Assembly: GCF_002954405.1 (NCBI RefSeq)
Contig: NZ_MQWC01000004.1
Coordinates: 198,318-262,317 of the forward strand
DNA length: 64,000 nucleotides
From: Salinibacter sp. 10B
GTDB lineage: Bacteria; Bacteroidota; Rhodothermia; Rhodothermales; Salinibacteraceae
Reading direction: 5' to 3'
Both the position numbers and the translations under genes were made by a program. The notes beneath the pieces were generated by a model that saw only the letters and a program-made list of their open reading frames with translations, did not search any database and had not been told where the DNA came from. Below, piece after piece: positions 17,170-26,753 of the stretch; positions within the stretch are counted from its first letter, which is position 1, and every line of letters begins with the position of its first letter.

Positions 17170-18990
17170 ATGACTAACGCGATGTCCCGAAAACATTGGC
17201 TGGTCGGTGGGCTGATCGCTCTTTTGTTCGGTGCGCTTCTTCCGATTCGTGCTGAGGCCCAGACCGAAAACTGGCGCCCGGCTGACAATCCGTTGATGAC
17301 CCGGTGGGCGGACGACGTCAATCCAGAGGAGCCTTTGCCGGAGTACCCTCGGCCCAAGATGAAACGGGAAGAGTGGACCAACCTGAACGGCCTGTGGGAT
17401 TTTCAAATCAGTGGGAAAGCGGGGAAGGGCGAGTACGATGATCAACTTCTGGTCCCGTACCCAGTCGAGTCGGCCCTGTCGGGGGTGAAGAAGACGGTGG
17501 GGGCCAAGAACCGTGTGTGGTACCGGCGCACGTTTCAGGCCGATCCAGCCGGGGACGAACGTGTGCTCCTGCACTTTGGGGCGAGCGACTGGGAGACCCA
17601 CGTCTACGTGAACGACCAGTATGTGGGAATGCACCAGGGCGGATACGATCCGTTTACATTCGACATTACCGACGAACTCGCCGAAACGGAGGAGCACACG
17701 ATCGAGGTCACGGTCTGGGACCCAACGGACAAGGGGAACCAGCCCGTGGGGAAGCAGACCCACGACCCGCGCAGCATCTGGTACACGGCGGTAACGGGCA
17801 TTTGGCAGACCGTGTGGCTGGAGACGGTGCCAGAGACCTACATTCAGGACCTGACGGTGACGCCGCAGATTGGGCAGGAGCGCGCCAGGATTGAGGTCGA
17901 CGTTGAAGGTGCAACGGACGACCACCGAGTACGCGCCGTCGTGAGTACCGACGAGGGAGAGGTGGCCCGCGCGACCGGCCATCCGCAGAACCGACTTCTC
18001 GCTGAGTGGGACAACCCCCGATTGTGGTCCCCGTCCGATCCGTTTCTCTACGATCTAGAAGTCCACCTGCTCGACGACGAGGGGACGGTCGTAGATGAGG
18101 TGAGCAGTTACGTCGGCATGCGGTCGGTGTCCGTGGCGGAGGCAGAGGATGGTCACACGCGTTTGTTTCTGAACGGAGAGCCGCTTTTTCACATGGGTCT
18201 GCTGGATCAGGGGTGGTGGCCGGACGGACTTTACACCGCCCCGACCGACGAGGCGTTGAAATACGACATTGAGGTCACTAAGGAGCTCGGCTACAACATG
18301 ATCCGGAAGCACGTGAAGGTCGAGCCGCAGCGGTGGTATTACTGGGCCGACAAGCTCGGAGTACTGGTGTGGCAGGACATGCCCAGCGGGGATATGCGCC
18401 CGGGACAGATTCCGGAGCGTTCTCCCGAGTCCGCTCAACAGTTCAAAGACGAGTACAAAGACATGATCGACGCATTGTATCACTATCCGTCGATCGTGAT
18501 GTGGGTGCCATTCAATGAAGGGTGGGGGCAGTTCCAGACCCGAGAAATCGTGGAGTGGACCGAGAGCTACGATCCGACGCGTCTGGTTGATAATGCGAGT
18601 GGTTGGCATGATCGCGGGGTCGGCGACGTGGTCGACGAGCACCACTATCCGGGTCCGGGCATGCCGGAGCCGGAAGAGAACCGGGCGTCAGTGCTCGGTG
18701 AGTTCGGAGGAGAGGCGCTCGTGGTTGAGGATCACCTCTGGATTCAGGATTTCTCGGAGGCGCCGACCCACTACGAGACATCTCAGTCGAAAGAGGCGCT
18801 GCATGGTACCTACGATCGGATGATTGCGGAGGTCGACTCGATGAAAGAGGAGGGTCTTGCGGCAGCGGTCTACACGCAGACGACTGATGTGGAGTCGGAA
18901 GTGAACGGCGTTATGACCTATGATCGAGCAGTCATCAAATTCGACGAGGCTCACATGCGGAAGATGCACAGTGCCCTCGTCAAAGAGTGA
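17170..18990 (+). CDS. Secreted glycoside hydrolase family 2 enzyme
   Basis: This is a 606-residue exported glycosidase. The N-terminus has a signal peptide (KHWLVGGLIALLFGALLPIRAEAQ). A sugar-binding jelly-roll domain (about 70-190), an immunoglobulin-like domain (about 200-310) and a TIM-barrel catalytic domain follow. The acid/base glutamate is in WVPFNEGWGQF (E450) and the nucleophile in SVLGEFGG (E511). At about 600 residues it lacks the extra C-terminal domains of LacZ and is closer in size to beta-glucuronidase/mannosidase-like members, so the exact sugar is open. It lies between two NhaC-type antiporters, and the uptake of released sugar by the SGLT-type symporter 7 kb away is a speculative link. 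Confidence 0.9.
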   Translation: MTNAMSRKHWLVGGLIALLFGALLPIRAEAQTENWRPADNPLMTRWADDVNPEEPLPEYPRPKMKREEWTNLNGLWDFQISGKAGKGEYDDQLLVPYPVESALSGVKKTVGAKNRVWYRRTFQADPAGDERVLLHFGASDWETHVYVNDQYVGMHQGGYDPFTFDITDELAETEEHTIEVTVWDPTDKGNQPVGKQTHDPRSIWYTAVTGIWQTVWLETVPETYIQDLTVTPQIGQERARIEVDVEGATDDHRVRAVVSTDEGEVARATGHPQNRLLAEWDNPRLWSPSDPFLYDLEVHLLDDEGTVVDEVSSYVGMRSVSVAEAEDGHTRLFLNGEPLFHMGLLDQGWWPDGLYTAPTDEALKYDIEVTKELGYNMIRKHVKVEPQRWYYWADKLGVLVWQDMPSGDMRPGQIPERSPESAQQFKDEYKDMIDALYHYPSIVMWVPFNEGWGQFQTREIVEWTESYDPTRLVDNASGWHDRGVGDVVDEHHYPGPGMPEPEENRASVLGEFGGEALVVEDHLWIQDFSEAPTHYETSQSKEALHGTYDRMIAEVDSMKEEGLAAAVYTQTTDVESEVNGVMTYDRAVIKFDEAHMRKMHSALVKE

Positions 18991-19257
18991 AAATCTGCTT
19001 GGCGGATTGTCCACGGCCTGCGATTTCGTGGATCTCGTGCAGAACGGCTTCTGCGGTCCTGGACATCTCTCTGGGATGGTGGAGAGGGGCCGCCCGACGA
19101 GATGGGATGCGCCTTGTGTGGTGCCACGAGAAAGGAGCAAGGGGACGCCTGGGCCATGCGCTCTTCCCCAAAACTCCGATTGTGGGTCCTATTGGCGTCC
19201 GTGCCTTTCAATTCGTTATTTGGGCTGAGTGATATCCGCACAATTTGCTCTTCGATC

Positions 19258-20865
<1,608 letters not shown>

Positions 20866-21553
20866 CCTGTCTGTCTTTATCCTTGCGCGGTTGGGGGAGG
20901 CGACGTTTCAGCTTGCTGCGATATCCGATGTTGTAGAAAGCGGTCCGGACCTCTTCGTGAGGGCACGATGTAGGGCCGCGTACGATCAGCGTCTGGTCTC
21001 TTGTAGGCTTGGCACAGGGGGGACGCAGGATCCGGGGACGGGTCTTCCTCGAGAGTGGTGCTGTGGCAGTGCCAGCAAGCAGCGTTGGATAGGTCCTTCC
21101 GTACTCCACCGTTGCCCGTCCCCGGAACCGGAGACGGATGCTCCGTAGAGCGAACGACGTGTGCCGTCACGCCCTTGGGTCTACTCGCGGAGCCGGACGT
21201 AGCTCCGACATGGTTATGAGCCAAAGGACGGGTACCGGCGTAGGGCCTGGAGTGGGATCATGTCCCCGGATGTACGTTCCACCGGAGGGATTTTGAAGAC
21301 TTCGGTTCTTGTTTTATATGAACGCCATTTCCTGGCGTATAGGGACTCTGCGCCGGTGGTGCATTGCAGGAAGCCCCCTTCAACATCTATTCACAATCCG
21401 TATATTCTGTGGGTAGGGAAGGCGCCGGGCTATCTTCAGGGTCCACCGCTGCGCAAGCGACGTGCTTTCGCAGAGTCGACTGAAGTTGTATCTGTATAGA
21501 GCCGACTGTCCCTTGCGGACCTACGTCCCATTCCCATCAGTCGGAGGTCCATT
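20866..21553. other. 688-bp intergenic region
   Basis: I see no supported gene. Frames on both strands are Arg/Pro/Ser-rich or broken. One minus-strand stretch (about 20880-21050) reads TRDQTLIVRGPT and FYNIGYRSKLKRR in one frame and could be an unrecognised relic. The right end carries the leader of the next gene, with a clear GGAGG ribosome-binding site at 21543-21547. Confidence 0.45.
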
Positions 21554-22171
21554 ATGAACGTTCTACGTTTTACATTAATTCGCGGAGGACTCGCGATGTG
21601 TCTCGTCGGCCTTTTGGCCGCCGGGTTGCTCGTCGCACAGTCCACATTCGCGCAGTCCACAACCGAACCCCTGACCCTCATAAAACACCTTCGAACCGAA
21701 CTCGGCTCGAAGGACGACGCCCGCCAGGAGCGGGCCCTTATCGACGTGATTGCCCTGGCGTCCTGCCAGGAGAGTTGCACCGTGTTCCTGCAATCGGCGA
21801 TGAACCGGAAGGTCCGGATCGCAAACGAATCCGGAACCGGGAATGTCGTCGATCTGGACGCACTTACCCCCGGCCTTCTTCGTGCCTACCGAAGTGGTCC
21901 GGGTGACGGCCACAAGCTTCTGGCCCTTTCGGCCCTCATTAATGTCGGTAACCAGAAAGCCCTCGAGAAACTCATCGAAGAGAAGGACGCGCAGAGCGCT
22001 GACGTGCAGAGGGTCACGAACATGAGCCTGGCATCATTCTACTTCGCAAAGTACCCGGATCTCACCGAACGGTCCATTCGTCGGCGCAGCCTCACGCTCG
22101 ACGACGTGCAGCGGGCCGAAGTCCTTCGTGTGCGGGCAGAGAGGCGTGCGCAAAAGGAGGGAGGGCAGTAG
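21554..22171 (+). CDS. Secreted HEAT-like hypothetical protein
   Basis: This is a 205-residue exported protein of unknown function. Residues 1-33 form a signal peptide (LAMCLVGLLAAGLLVAQSTFA, cleaved near FAQS). The mature part is almost wholly helical. The segments ERALIDVIALASC, KLLALSALINVGNQKALEKL and RVTNMSLASFYFAKYPDL have the helix-pair look of HEAT repeats. One cysteine pair (ASCQESC) could form a disulfide. The C-terminus is Arg-rich and basic, unusual in this acidic proteome. A strong GGAGG lies 7 bases before the ATG, rare in this window. No neighbour gives a hint of its role. Confidence 0.7.
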   Translation: MNVLRFTLIRGGLAMCLVGLLAAGLLVAQSTFAQSTTEPLTLIKHLRTELGSKDDARQERALIDVIALASCQESCTVFLQSAMNRKVRIANESGTGNVVDLDALTPGLLRAYRSGPGDGHKLLALSALINVGNQKALEKLIEEKDAQSADVQRVTNMSLASFYFAKYPDLTERSIRRRSLTLDDVQRAEVLRVRAERRAQKEGGQ

Positions 22172-22416
22172 GCGCCGGGAGGACCGGCTGCGCGTGTGCC
22201 AAATCCCTGGCTACCAGCTGCTGTTCTTAGTCCCCTCGGTCTGGAAGGAGGCGATCTGGAAAGAGGCGACTGTGGAGCATCCGCCCACGATCGACCGACC
22301 GCGATCACGCAGTCCCGAGGGCTGGCGGGGGCTCTGAGTTGATCGAACAGTCCGTATGCAAGGGTAGAGGCACTTTCACTACTCCGTTACGTTTTTCCTC
22401 TTGACCGGAAACAGCG
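22172..22416. other. Intergenic, upstream of the tRNA relic
   Basis: This 245-base stretch follows the HEAT-like gene and leads into the tRNA-like relic. No gene or terminator is visible in it. If the relic was once a functional tRNA, its promoter lay here. Confidence 0.4.
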
Positions 22417-22490
22417 GGGGGCGTAGCGTAGGGGTAGAGCATCACACTAGAGATGTGCTCTGCGTTCGAGACACAACGTAGCGCGATGCT
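22417..22490 (+). pseudogene. Degenerate tRNA-Gly-like sequence
   Basis: The stretch GGCGTAGC...GGGGTAGAGCATCAC (22420-22445) closely matches the 5' half of bacterial tRNA-Gly genes, including the D-loop GGTAGAGC. The D-stem no longer pairs (GCGT against GAGC), the anticodon region does not give a 5-bp stem, and the T-arm (GCGTTCGAGACAC) and 3' acceptor do not pair. It is therefore read as a decayed tRNA gene. A perfect terminator follows directly, as often seen after tRNA genes. Loss of this copy implies another tRNA-Gly elsewhere. The identity as Gly is inferred from sequence resemblance only. Confidence 0.5.
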
Positions 22491-22497
22491 TTAGAAG

Positions 22498-22530
22498 AGC
22501 CTGCCTCGGCCTAGCCGAGGTGGGCTTTTC
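22498..22530 (+). terminator. Rho-independent terminator after the tRNA relic
   Basis: A 13-bp stem runs from A22498 to T22526 around a CTA loop (core CCTCGGC/GCCGAGG, with two G-T pairs) and is followed by TTTC. It is the second-best terminator in the window and has stayed intact although the tRNA-like sequence in front has decayed. Confidence 0.8.
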
Positions 22531-22689
22531 GCATGGGGGCCTGTTCCATGTGAGCGCTCCTGTGTTGGAGGGAGGGTTGCCTGGGCCAGCTGGACGAGCT
22601 TTTCCCTGTCCCCAATTTTCTCGTCAAAGCCCGATGTTCTCGGCGGAATTGTTCTGAAAGGACCTCGCCTCCCCGGACGCAGCGGGTGA

Positions 22690-22800
22690 AGGTCTCTCAT
22701 GAGGCGTGGCCGGGGTGCAACTTCATGACTCGTTCGGTCCGGCACAGCCGCATCAATAACGACGTTTGTGTCGAATAGGACGCGGACAACTGGAAAAGTA
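22690..22800 (-). pseudogene. PIN-domain (VapC-like) relic
   Basis: The minus strand reads VRVLFDTNVVIDAAVPDR (from about 22787 downward). This is the typical opening of PIN-domain ribonucleases, including the first catalytic aspartate of the LFDTN motif. After about 20 residues the reading frame turns into unrecognisable sequence and no other PIN motifs follow, so only the N-terminal strand and helix remain. PIN toxins are often carried with antitoxins on mobile elements. None is visible next to it. Not functional as it stands. Confidence 0.5.
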
Positions 22801-22877
22801 GTGGCCAGAAAAGAAGGGGAAGAGGGCGTTGCCAGCTACCGATGCGGCACCGAAAGGGAGGCGGACTACCCGGCGGG

Positions 22878-23180
22878 CTAGCGGCCTGATCGATCTTCGA
22901 GCGGCCGAGGATAGAGGGGCACGCCCTCGCCTTCAACGAGTTGGGCGTCCTCGGTTGTCAGAACCACCAGCTCGCGTCGGCGAAGCGCGCCGGTCCAGCC
23001 GACCAAAAGAAGTGCGCTGTCACGAAGGGGGAAGCCTCAGCCGGCTTGCGGCGCATTCTCACGAGTCTGCCACAGCCGCTGATGGCCCTGCCGGCGTTTC
23101 TCTCGTTCTGGGGTTTGAGCCGGTTCTGCCCGTCGAGTTGGACTGGAAGGGATTCCACGCACAGGCGCCTATTCGGCATT
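22878..23180 (-). pseudogene. Tyrosine recombinase (integrase) relic
   Basis: In one minus-strand frame, 23024 down to 22878 reads RDSALLLVGWTGALRRRELV and continues VLTTEDAQLVEGEGVPLYPR. That is the diagnostic box I region of phage-type integrases, including its catalytic arginine. An in-frame TGA lies just upstream at 23037-23039, and the frame stops at 22878, before the His-x-x-Arg and Tyr boxes. The upstream part (to about 23180) is probably the decayed N-terminal region. Together with the tRNA relic and the PIN relic it suggests a former integrated element. Confidence 0.6.
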
Positions 23181-23220
23181 TCTTCACGGTCAAGTCAGTC
23201 ACGAGGGAAACACGCTGTTA

Positions 23221-23259
23221 ATTGATAAATTAATTGAGTAGAATTAATTATCGAGTTAA
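23221..23259. promoter_or_regulatory. AT-rich promoter and putative TetR operator before tetR
   Basis: This stretch is over 80 percent A+T in a GC-rich setting. It holds ATTGATAA (23221-23228), a second similar word, and ATTAATTATCGAGTTAA (23243-23259). The last is shared in 13 of 17 positions with the site in front of tolC. Its place 27 bases before the regulator start fits an autoregulated promoter. Confidence 0.6.
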
Positions 23260-23285
23260 AAACCATTCTAAACTCCGTCGGCACC

Positions 23286-23903
23286 ATGTCTTCACCGCGC
23301 AATGAAACCGAGTCTCGCATTCTAGAGGCTGCCCAAACTGTGTTCGTCCGGGAGGGAACCCGCGAGGCCAAGCTCAAGGAAATCGCCGAGGAAGCCGACG
23401 TCAACCAGGCGCTTTTGCACTACTATTATCGCGACAAGAAAACCCTGGCAGATACGGTCTTCGAGAAGGTGGCATCGGAATTTTTCCCTCAGTTGGAGGC
23501 TATATTGAACGCCGATCAAACGGTGGAGGAGAAGGTGAGAACGTTCGTCCCGAAATACATCAATCTCATTCAAGAAAACCCCTACTTGCCGTCCTACATC
23601 GTGGGAGAGTTAAATCGAACCCCGGCAGAGTTGAAAGATCGGGTCCGATCATTAGATCTAGCCCCGTTCGAAAAGCTTGGCCCCCTTGATCAGCAACTGA
23701 AGCGGCGGGCCGAGGAGGGAACGCTCCAGCCCATCTCGGCCCAGCAGTTCGTGGTGAATCTGGTGTCCCTCTGCGTCTTTCCCTTCATTGCGCGCCCCCT
23801 TCTTGAGGCCGCGTTGGGGATGGAGAGGGAGAACTTCGAGCATCTCCTGGAAGACCGGAAGGAGGCGGTGCCGACATTTTTCCTCAATGCTATTCAGCCT
23901 TGA
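23286..23903 (+). CDS. TetR-family transcriptional regulator
   Basis: This is a 205-residue repressor. The N-terminal helix-turn-helix region (residues 4-50) is typical, with SRILEAAQTVFVREGTREAK and ADVNQALLHYYYRDKKTLAD. The C-terminal helices form the ligand-binding and dimer part, here with a segment PFIARPLLEAALGMERENF. It is followed 161 bases later by a TolC-adaptor-ABC export module on the same strand, and shared AT-rich sites precede both, so it almost certainly controls that module. In this arrangement the inducer is usually a toxic compound or metabolite that the exporter removes; the actual ligand is unknown. Confidence 0.93.
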   Translation: MSSPRNETESRILEAAQTVFVREGTREAKLKEIAEEADVNQALLHYYYRDKKTLADTVFEKVASEFFPQLEAILNADQTVEEKVRTFVPKYINLIQENPYLPSYIVGELNRTPAELKDRVRSLDLAPFEKLGPLDQQLKRRAEEGTLQPISAQQFVVNLVSLCVFPFIARPLLEAALGMERENFEHLLEDRKEAVPTFFLNAIQP

Positions 23904-23962
23904 TGCCGCCGTCGGCGGTCGGCACTGCGGGACGCTTCCTCATCCCGACCGTCGATCTTTTT

Positions 23963-23991
23963 TTATCAATGAGGATTAATTATGAGATTAA
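23963..23991. promoter_or_regulatory. Putative TetR operator before tolC
   Basis: TTATCAAT (23963-23970), the reverse complement of ATTGATAA found before tetR, is followed by ATTAATTATGAGATTAA (23975-23991), which contains the inverted repeat TTAAT-N6-ATTAA. The same words occur before tetR. The site lies 74 bases upstream of the tolC-like start and gives the export module its own regulated promoter. Confidence 0.6.
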
Positions 23992-24064
23992 ATGGTTTGG
24001 GTAACGACCCTCATGCATACGGAGCTCTCTTTTCGTCGATGTTCTTTCGGTTTGACCAAGCGCC

Positions 24065-25534
24065 ATGCCCATGGAGACAATGACATTTTCCGTCTTCTCA
24101 CCCCTCACCACTTGTAGATGGCTGTTCGTCATGGCCGTGGTCGCGCTCGCCGTTGGGGGGGCGGCCGGGGCCTACGCTCAACAGGGGCCGACGACCCAGG
24201 CCGGACCGTCCGGGGCTGAGCCGGTTGCGACCGACGCGTCTATGACCGATTCGCTCACGATCGAGCGCGTGGTGGATCAAGTGTTGAAGACATATCCGTC
24301 GATCGTAGCGTCTCGAAAAGACGTAAATGCCGCGGAGGCCCGTGTTGGACAGGCCCGAAGCGGGTACTGGCCTCGGGTCGAGGCCGTGGGGACGTACCGC
24401 CGGCAGGACCCTGTGCCGGAAATTTCGGTGCCGGGGGCGCCCAGTGGACCGAATCAGTCTAGGGGGGGACGCACCGTAGGCATTCAGCCCAACAATCTGT
24501 ACGATGGACACCTCCAGGTGCGGCAGACGCTGTATGACTTCGGGCGGACGCGGGCACGGATTGGTCAGGCGGAAGCCGGCCGCACTGCGGCCGAGCGACA
24601 GGTCGACACCGAGCGCAGTGAGCTGGCCTTCCAGGCAATCCGGGTCTACTATACGACGCTCCTCGCCGATGCCCGAAGTCGAGTTCAACGAAGACAGATC
24701 GAGCAGCTCGAGCAGACACTGAAGGTGGTGCGTCGTCGACAGGACGCCGGGGCGGCCACTGAATTTGAGATTCAGTCGACGCTCTCGCGGCTCTCGGAGG
24801 CTCGAAGTCAACTCACTCGTCTTCAAAGCCAGCGAAAGAGTCAAGAGGCCGAGTTGGGGCGGTTGCTCGGACGCGCCTCGGACGATCCTCCGGCGCTAAG
24901 CAGTGCCCTTGATTCAGTTGTCGCGGTCTCCTCGCCCGTTGACGTTGAGGCACTCGCCGACAGCGCGCTTCTTCGACACCCGTTGGTGCAGGGTGCGAAG
25001 GCACGCCTTCGGGCGACGCGTCGGCAGGTGCAGGTGGCCGATCGGTCCGACGCCCCGACCCTTGCCCTCACCGCAGAGGGCGGCGTAAAAAATGGCTATC
25101 CGGCTGATTTGAACGAGCCGCGGCTGAATCACTCCGTCGGCCTTTCGCTGCGCGTGCCCTTGTTCGAGGGCTTTGCCACGGAGCGCAGAGTGGAAGAGGC
25201 CGAGGCGGAGGTGCAGGCGGCCGAGGCCCGGCTGGCCGATGTGCGACGGCAGGTAGAGACCCGTGTCGAGCAGGCGGCCTCGACGCTTCGGGCGCGTCTC
25301 GATCAGCTGGAGGCGACGAAGATGCGCCTCGAACAGGCCCGTATGGCCGCTCAACTGGCCCGGACGCGCTACGAGGCCGGTACCATTACGAACCTGGAGT
25401 TGCTCGAAGCGGAAACGGAACTCCGTCGTGCCCGACTGGCCCGGACCGAGGTGCAGTACGAGGTCGTGATGGGGCGGTACACGCTTCAGCGCGCAGCCGG
25501 CACACTGCTTCCCTTTGAGACACCCTCTCCGTAA
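24065..25534 (+). CDS. TolC-family outer-membrane efflux protein
   Basis: This is a 489-residue outer-membrane channel. A signal peptide (LFVMAVVALAVGGAAGAYAQ) ends near residue 40. Two repeats of the outer-membrane efflux domain follow, one starting near SLTIERVVDQVLKTYPSI (about 65) and one near PVDVEALADSALLRHPLVQG (about 295). Each is built of long coiled-coil helices that form the periplasmic tunnel and short strands that form the barrel. It is the first gene of a drug-export module and should dock with the HlyD-type adaptor encoded next. A second TolC-like gene lies at the right edge of the window. Confidence 0.92.
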   Translation: MPMETMTFSVFSPLTTCRWLFVMAVVALAVGGAAGAYAQQGPTTQAGPSGAEPVATDASMTDSLTIERVVDQVLKTYPSIVASRKDVNAAEARVGQARSGYWPRVEAVGTYRRQDPVPEISVPGAPSGPNQSRGGRTVGIQPNNLYDGHLQVRQTLYDFGRTRARIGQAEAGRTAAERQVDTERSELAFQAIRVYYTTLLADARSRVQRRQIEQLEQTLKVVRRRQDAGAATEFEIQSTLSRLSEARSQLTRLQSQRKSQEAELGRLLGRASDDPPALSSALDSVVAVSSPVDVEALADSALLRHPLVQGAKARLRATRRQVQVADRSDAPTLALTAEGGVKNGYPADLNEPRLNHSVGLSLRVPLFEGFATERRVEEAEAEVQAAEARLADVRRQVETRVEQAASTLRARLDQLEATKMRLEQARMAAQLARTRYEAGTITNLELLEAETELRRARLARTEVQYEVVMGRYTLQRAAGTLLPFETPSP

Positions 25535-25656
25535 CGCGGAGGCTGAATGCGCCACTCCCTCGCTCTTCCGACCCGCCCGTTCGATCTCCGAAGAACATGG
25601 TTGCCCTCACTGCTCCATCCGATCGCCACTCTCACACACTGTCCCAGACGACCATC

Positions 25657-26685
25657 ATGTTCTCATTTCGCATGTCCTCTTTCAGATTTTCCGTCCTGCT
25701 CGCGAGTCTTCTCGTGTTCGCCGTCGTCCTAGCCGGCTGCAATGGGGAGGACGAGGCCGACGCACACGGCACGTTTGAAGCTGACGAAGTGACCGTGTCG
25801 AGCGAGGCGGAGGGACAGCTCGTTCGGTTTTCCGTGGAGGAGGGAGATCGTCTCGCCGCCGCTCCACTGGGCAAAGGGCGACTGACACTTCGATCGTCGC
25901 AAGAGGATCCGGCGACTGGTCGAACCGTCGTTGGATTGGTCGACACGACGCAGCTTGCCCTGCAGCGCAGAGAGCTTCGGGCGCGTCGGCAGTCGATCCG
26001 TTCGAAGATGGCGAGCGTCACCGCGGAGGTTGAGGTTCGCGCGGAGCAGCTCCGGGCGGCGCGGCGCGAGTTGGAGCGCGTGCGGACGCTCCAAGAGGGG
26101 GATGCGGCTCCGCAGCGGCAGGTGGATCAGGCCGAAGACGAGGTGCGAGTGCTTCAGCGGCGCGTGGAGGCCACCCGGACTCAGAAGGCCAGTCTAGCCG
26201 ACGAGATAGACGCCGTAAACGAGCAGATTGCGCAGGTCAACGAGCGGATCCGCAAGAGCTGGGTCGCGAATCCCGTCGCCGGCACGGTGCTCACTACCTA
26301 CGCCGAGAAGGGAGAGGTGGTACGCCCCGGGGAGCCGCTCTACACTGTCGCTGCCCTCGACACCCTCATACTCCGGGCCTACGTGAGTGGGGGCCAGCTC
26401 TCGAACGTCAAGATTGGGCAGCGCGCCCAGGTGTTCATTGACGACGGCCCCGACCAGCGGCAGTCCTTGGAGGGGCGGGTGACCTGGGTGGCCGACGAGG
26501 CCGAGTTTACGCCGACGCCCATCCAGACGAAGGAAGAGCGCGTGGACTTTGTGTACGCCGTCGAACTTCGCGTTCCCAATCCCGAAGGCGCTGCCAAGAT
26601 TGGAATGCCCGCGGACGTTTCGTTCGGATCGGAGGACGTCACTTCTTCGTCTGCGGCGGCCTCCTCTGTGCCCAATCAACAGTAG
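25657..26685 (+). CDS. HlyD/YbhG-type membrane fusion lipoprotein
   Basis: This is a 342-residue periplasmic adaptor linking the ABC transporter to TolC. The N-terminus is a lipoprotein signal with lipobox VLAGC. A barrel-sandwich half-motif (GTFEADEVTVSSEAEGQLVR) precedes a long coiled-coil hairpin (about residues 105-210, rich in Arg, Glu and Gln). The second half-motif is NPVAGTVLTTYAEKGEVVRP, followed by a beta-barrel domain with VSGGQLSNVKIGQ. This matches YbhG-like adaptors. The 1089-base frame begins earlier, at 25597, but ATG 25657 puts the signal at the N-terminus. It sits between the channel gene and the two ATPase genes. Confidence 0.9.
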   Translation: MFSFRMSSFRFSVLLASLLVFAVVLAGCNGEDEADAHGTFEADEVTVSSEAEGQLVRFSVEEGDRLAAAPLGKGRLTLRSSQEDPATGRTVVGLVDTTQLALQRRELRARRQSIRSKMASVTAEVEVRAEQLRAARRELERVRTLQEGDAAPQRQVDQAEDEVRVLQRRVEATRTQKASLADEIDAVNEQIAQVNERIRKSWVANPVAGTVLTTYAEKGEVVRPGEPLYTVAALDTLILRAYVSGGQLSNVKIGQRAQVFIDDGPDQRQSLEGRVTWVADEAEFTPTPIQTKEERVDFVYAVELRVPNPEGAAKIGMPADVSFGSEDVTSSSAAASSVPNQQ

Positions 26686-26753
26686 GCACTAGGCCCGAGG
26701 GAATTCTTCCGGACAGGCATGCGTGAGCCAAAAAGATCAGATCAGTTGTCCTC

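Noticed and set aside
20877-21224. 115-residue minus-strand frame after the second NhaC gene
   Set aside because: Cys/Pro/Thr-rich and unlike the proteome; no motif. Left as intergenic.
22417-22490. Functional tRNA
   Set aside because: D-stem, anticodon stem, T-arm and acceptor all fail to pair, so only a relic is reported.
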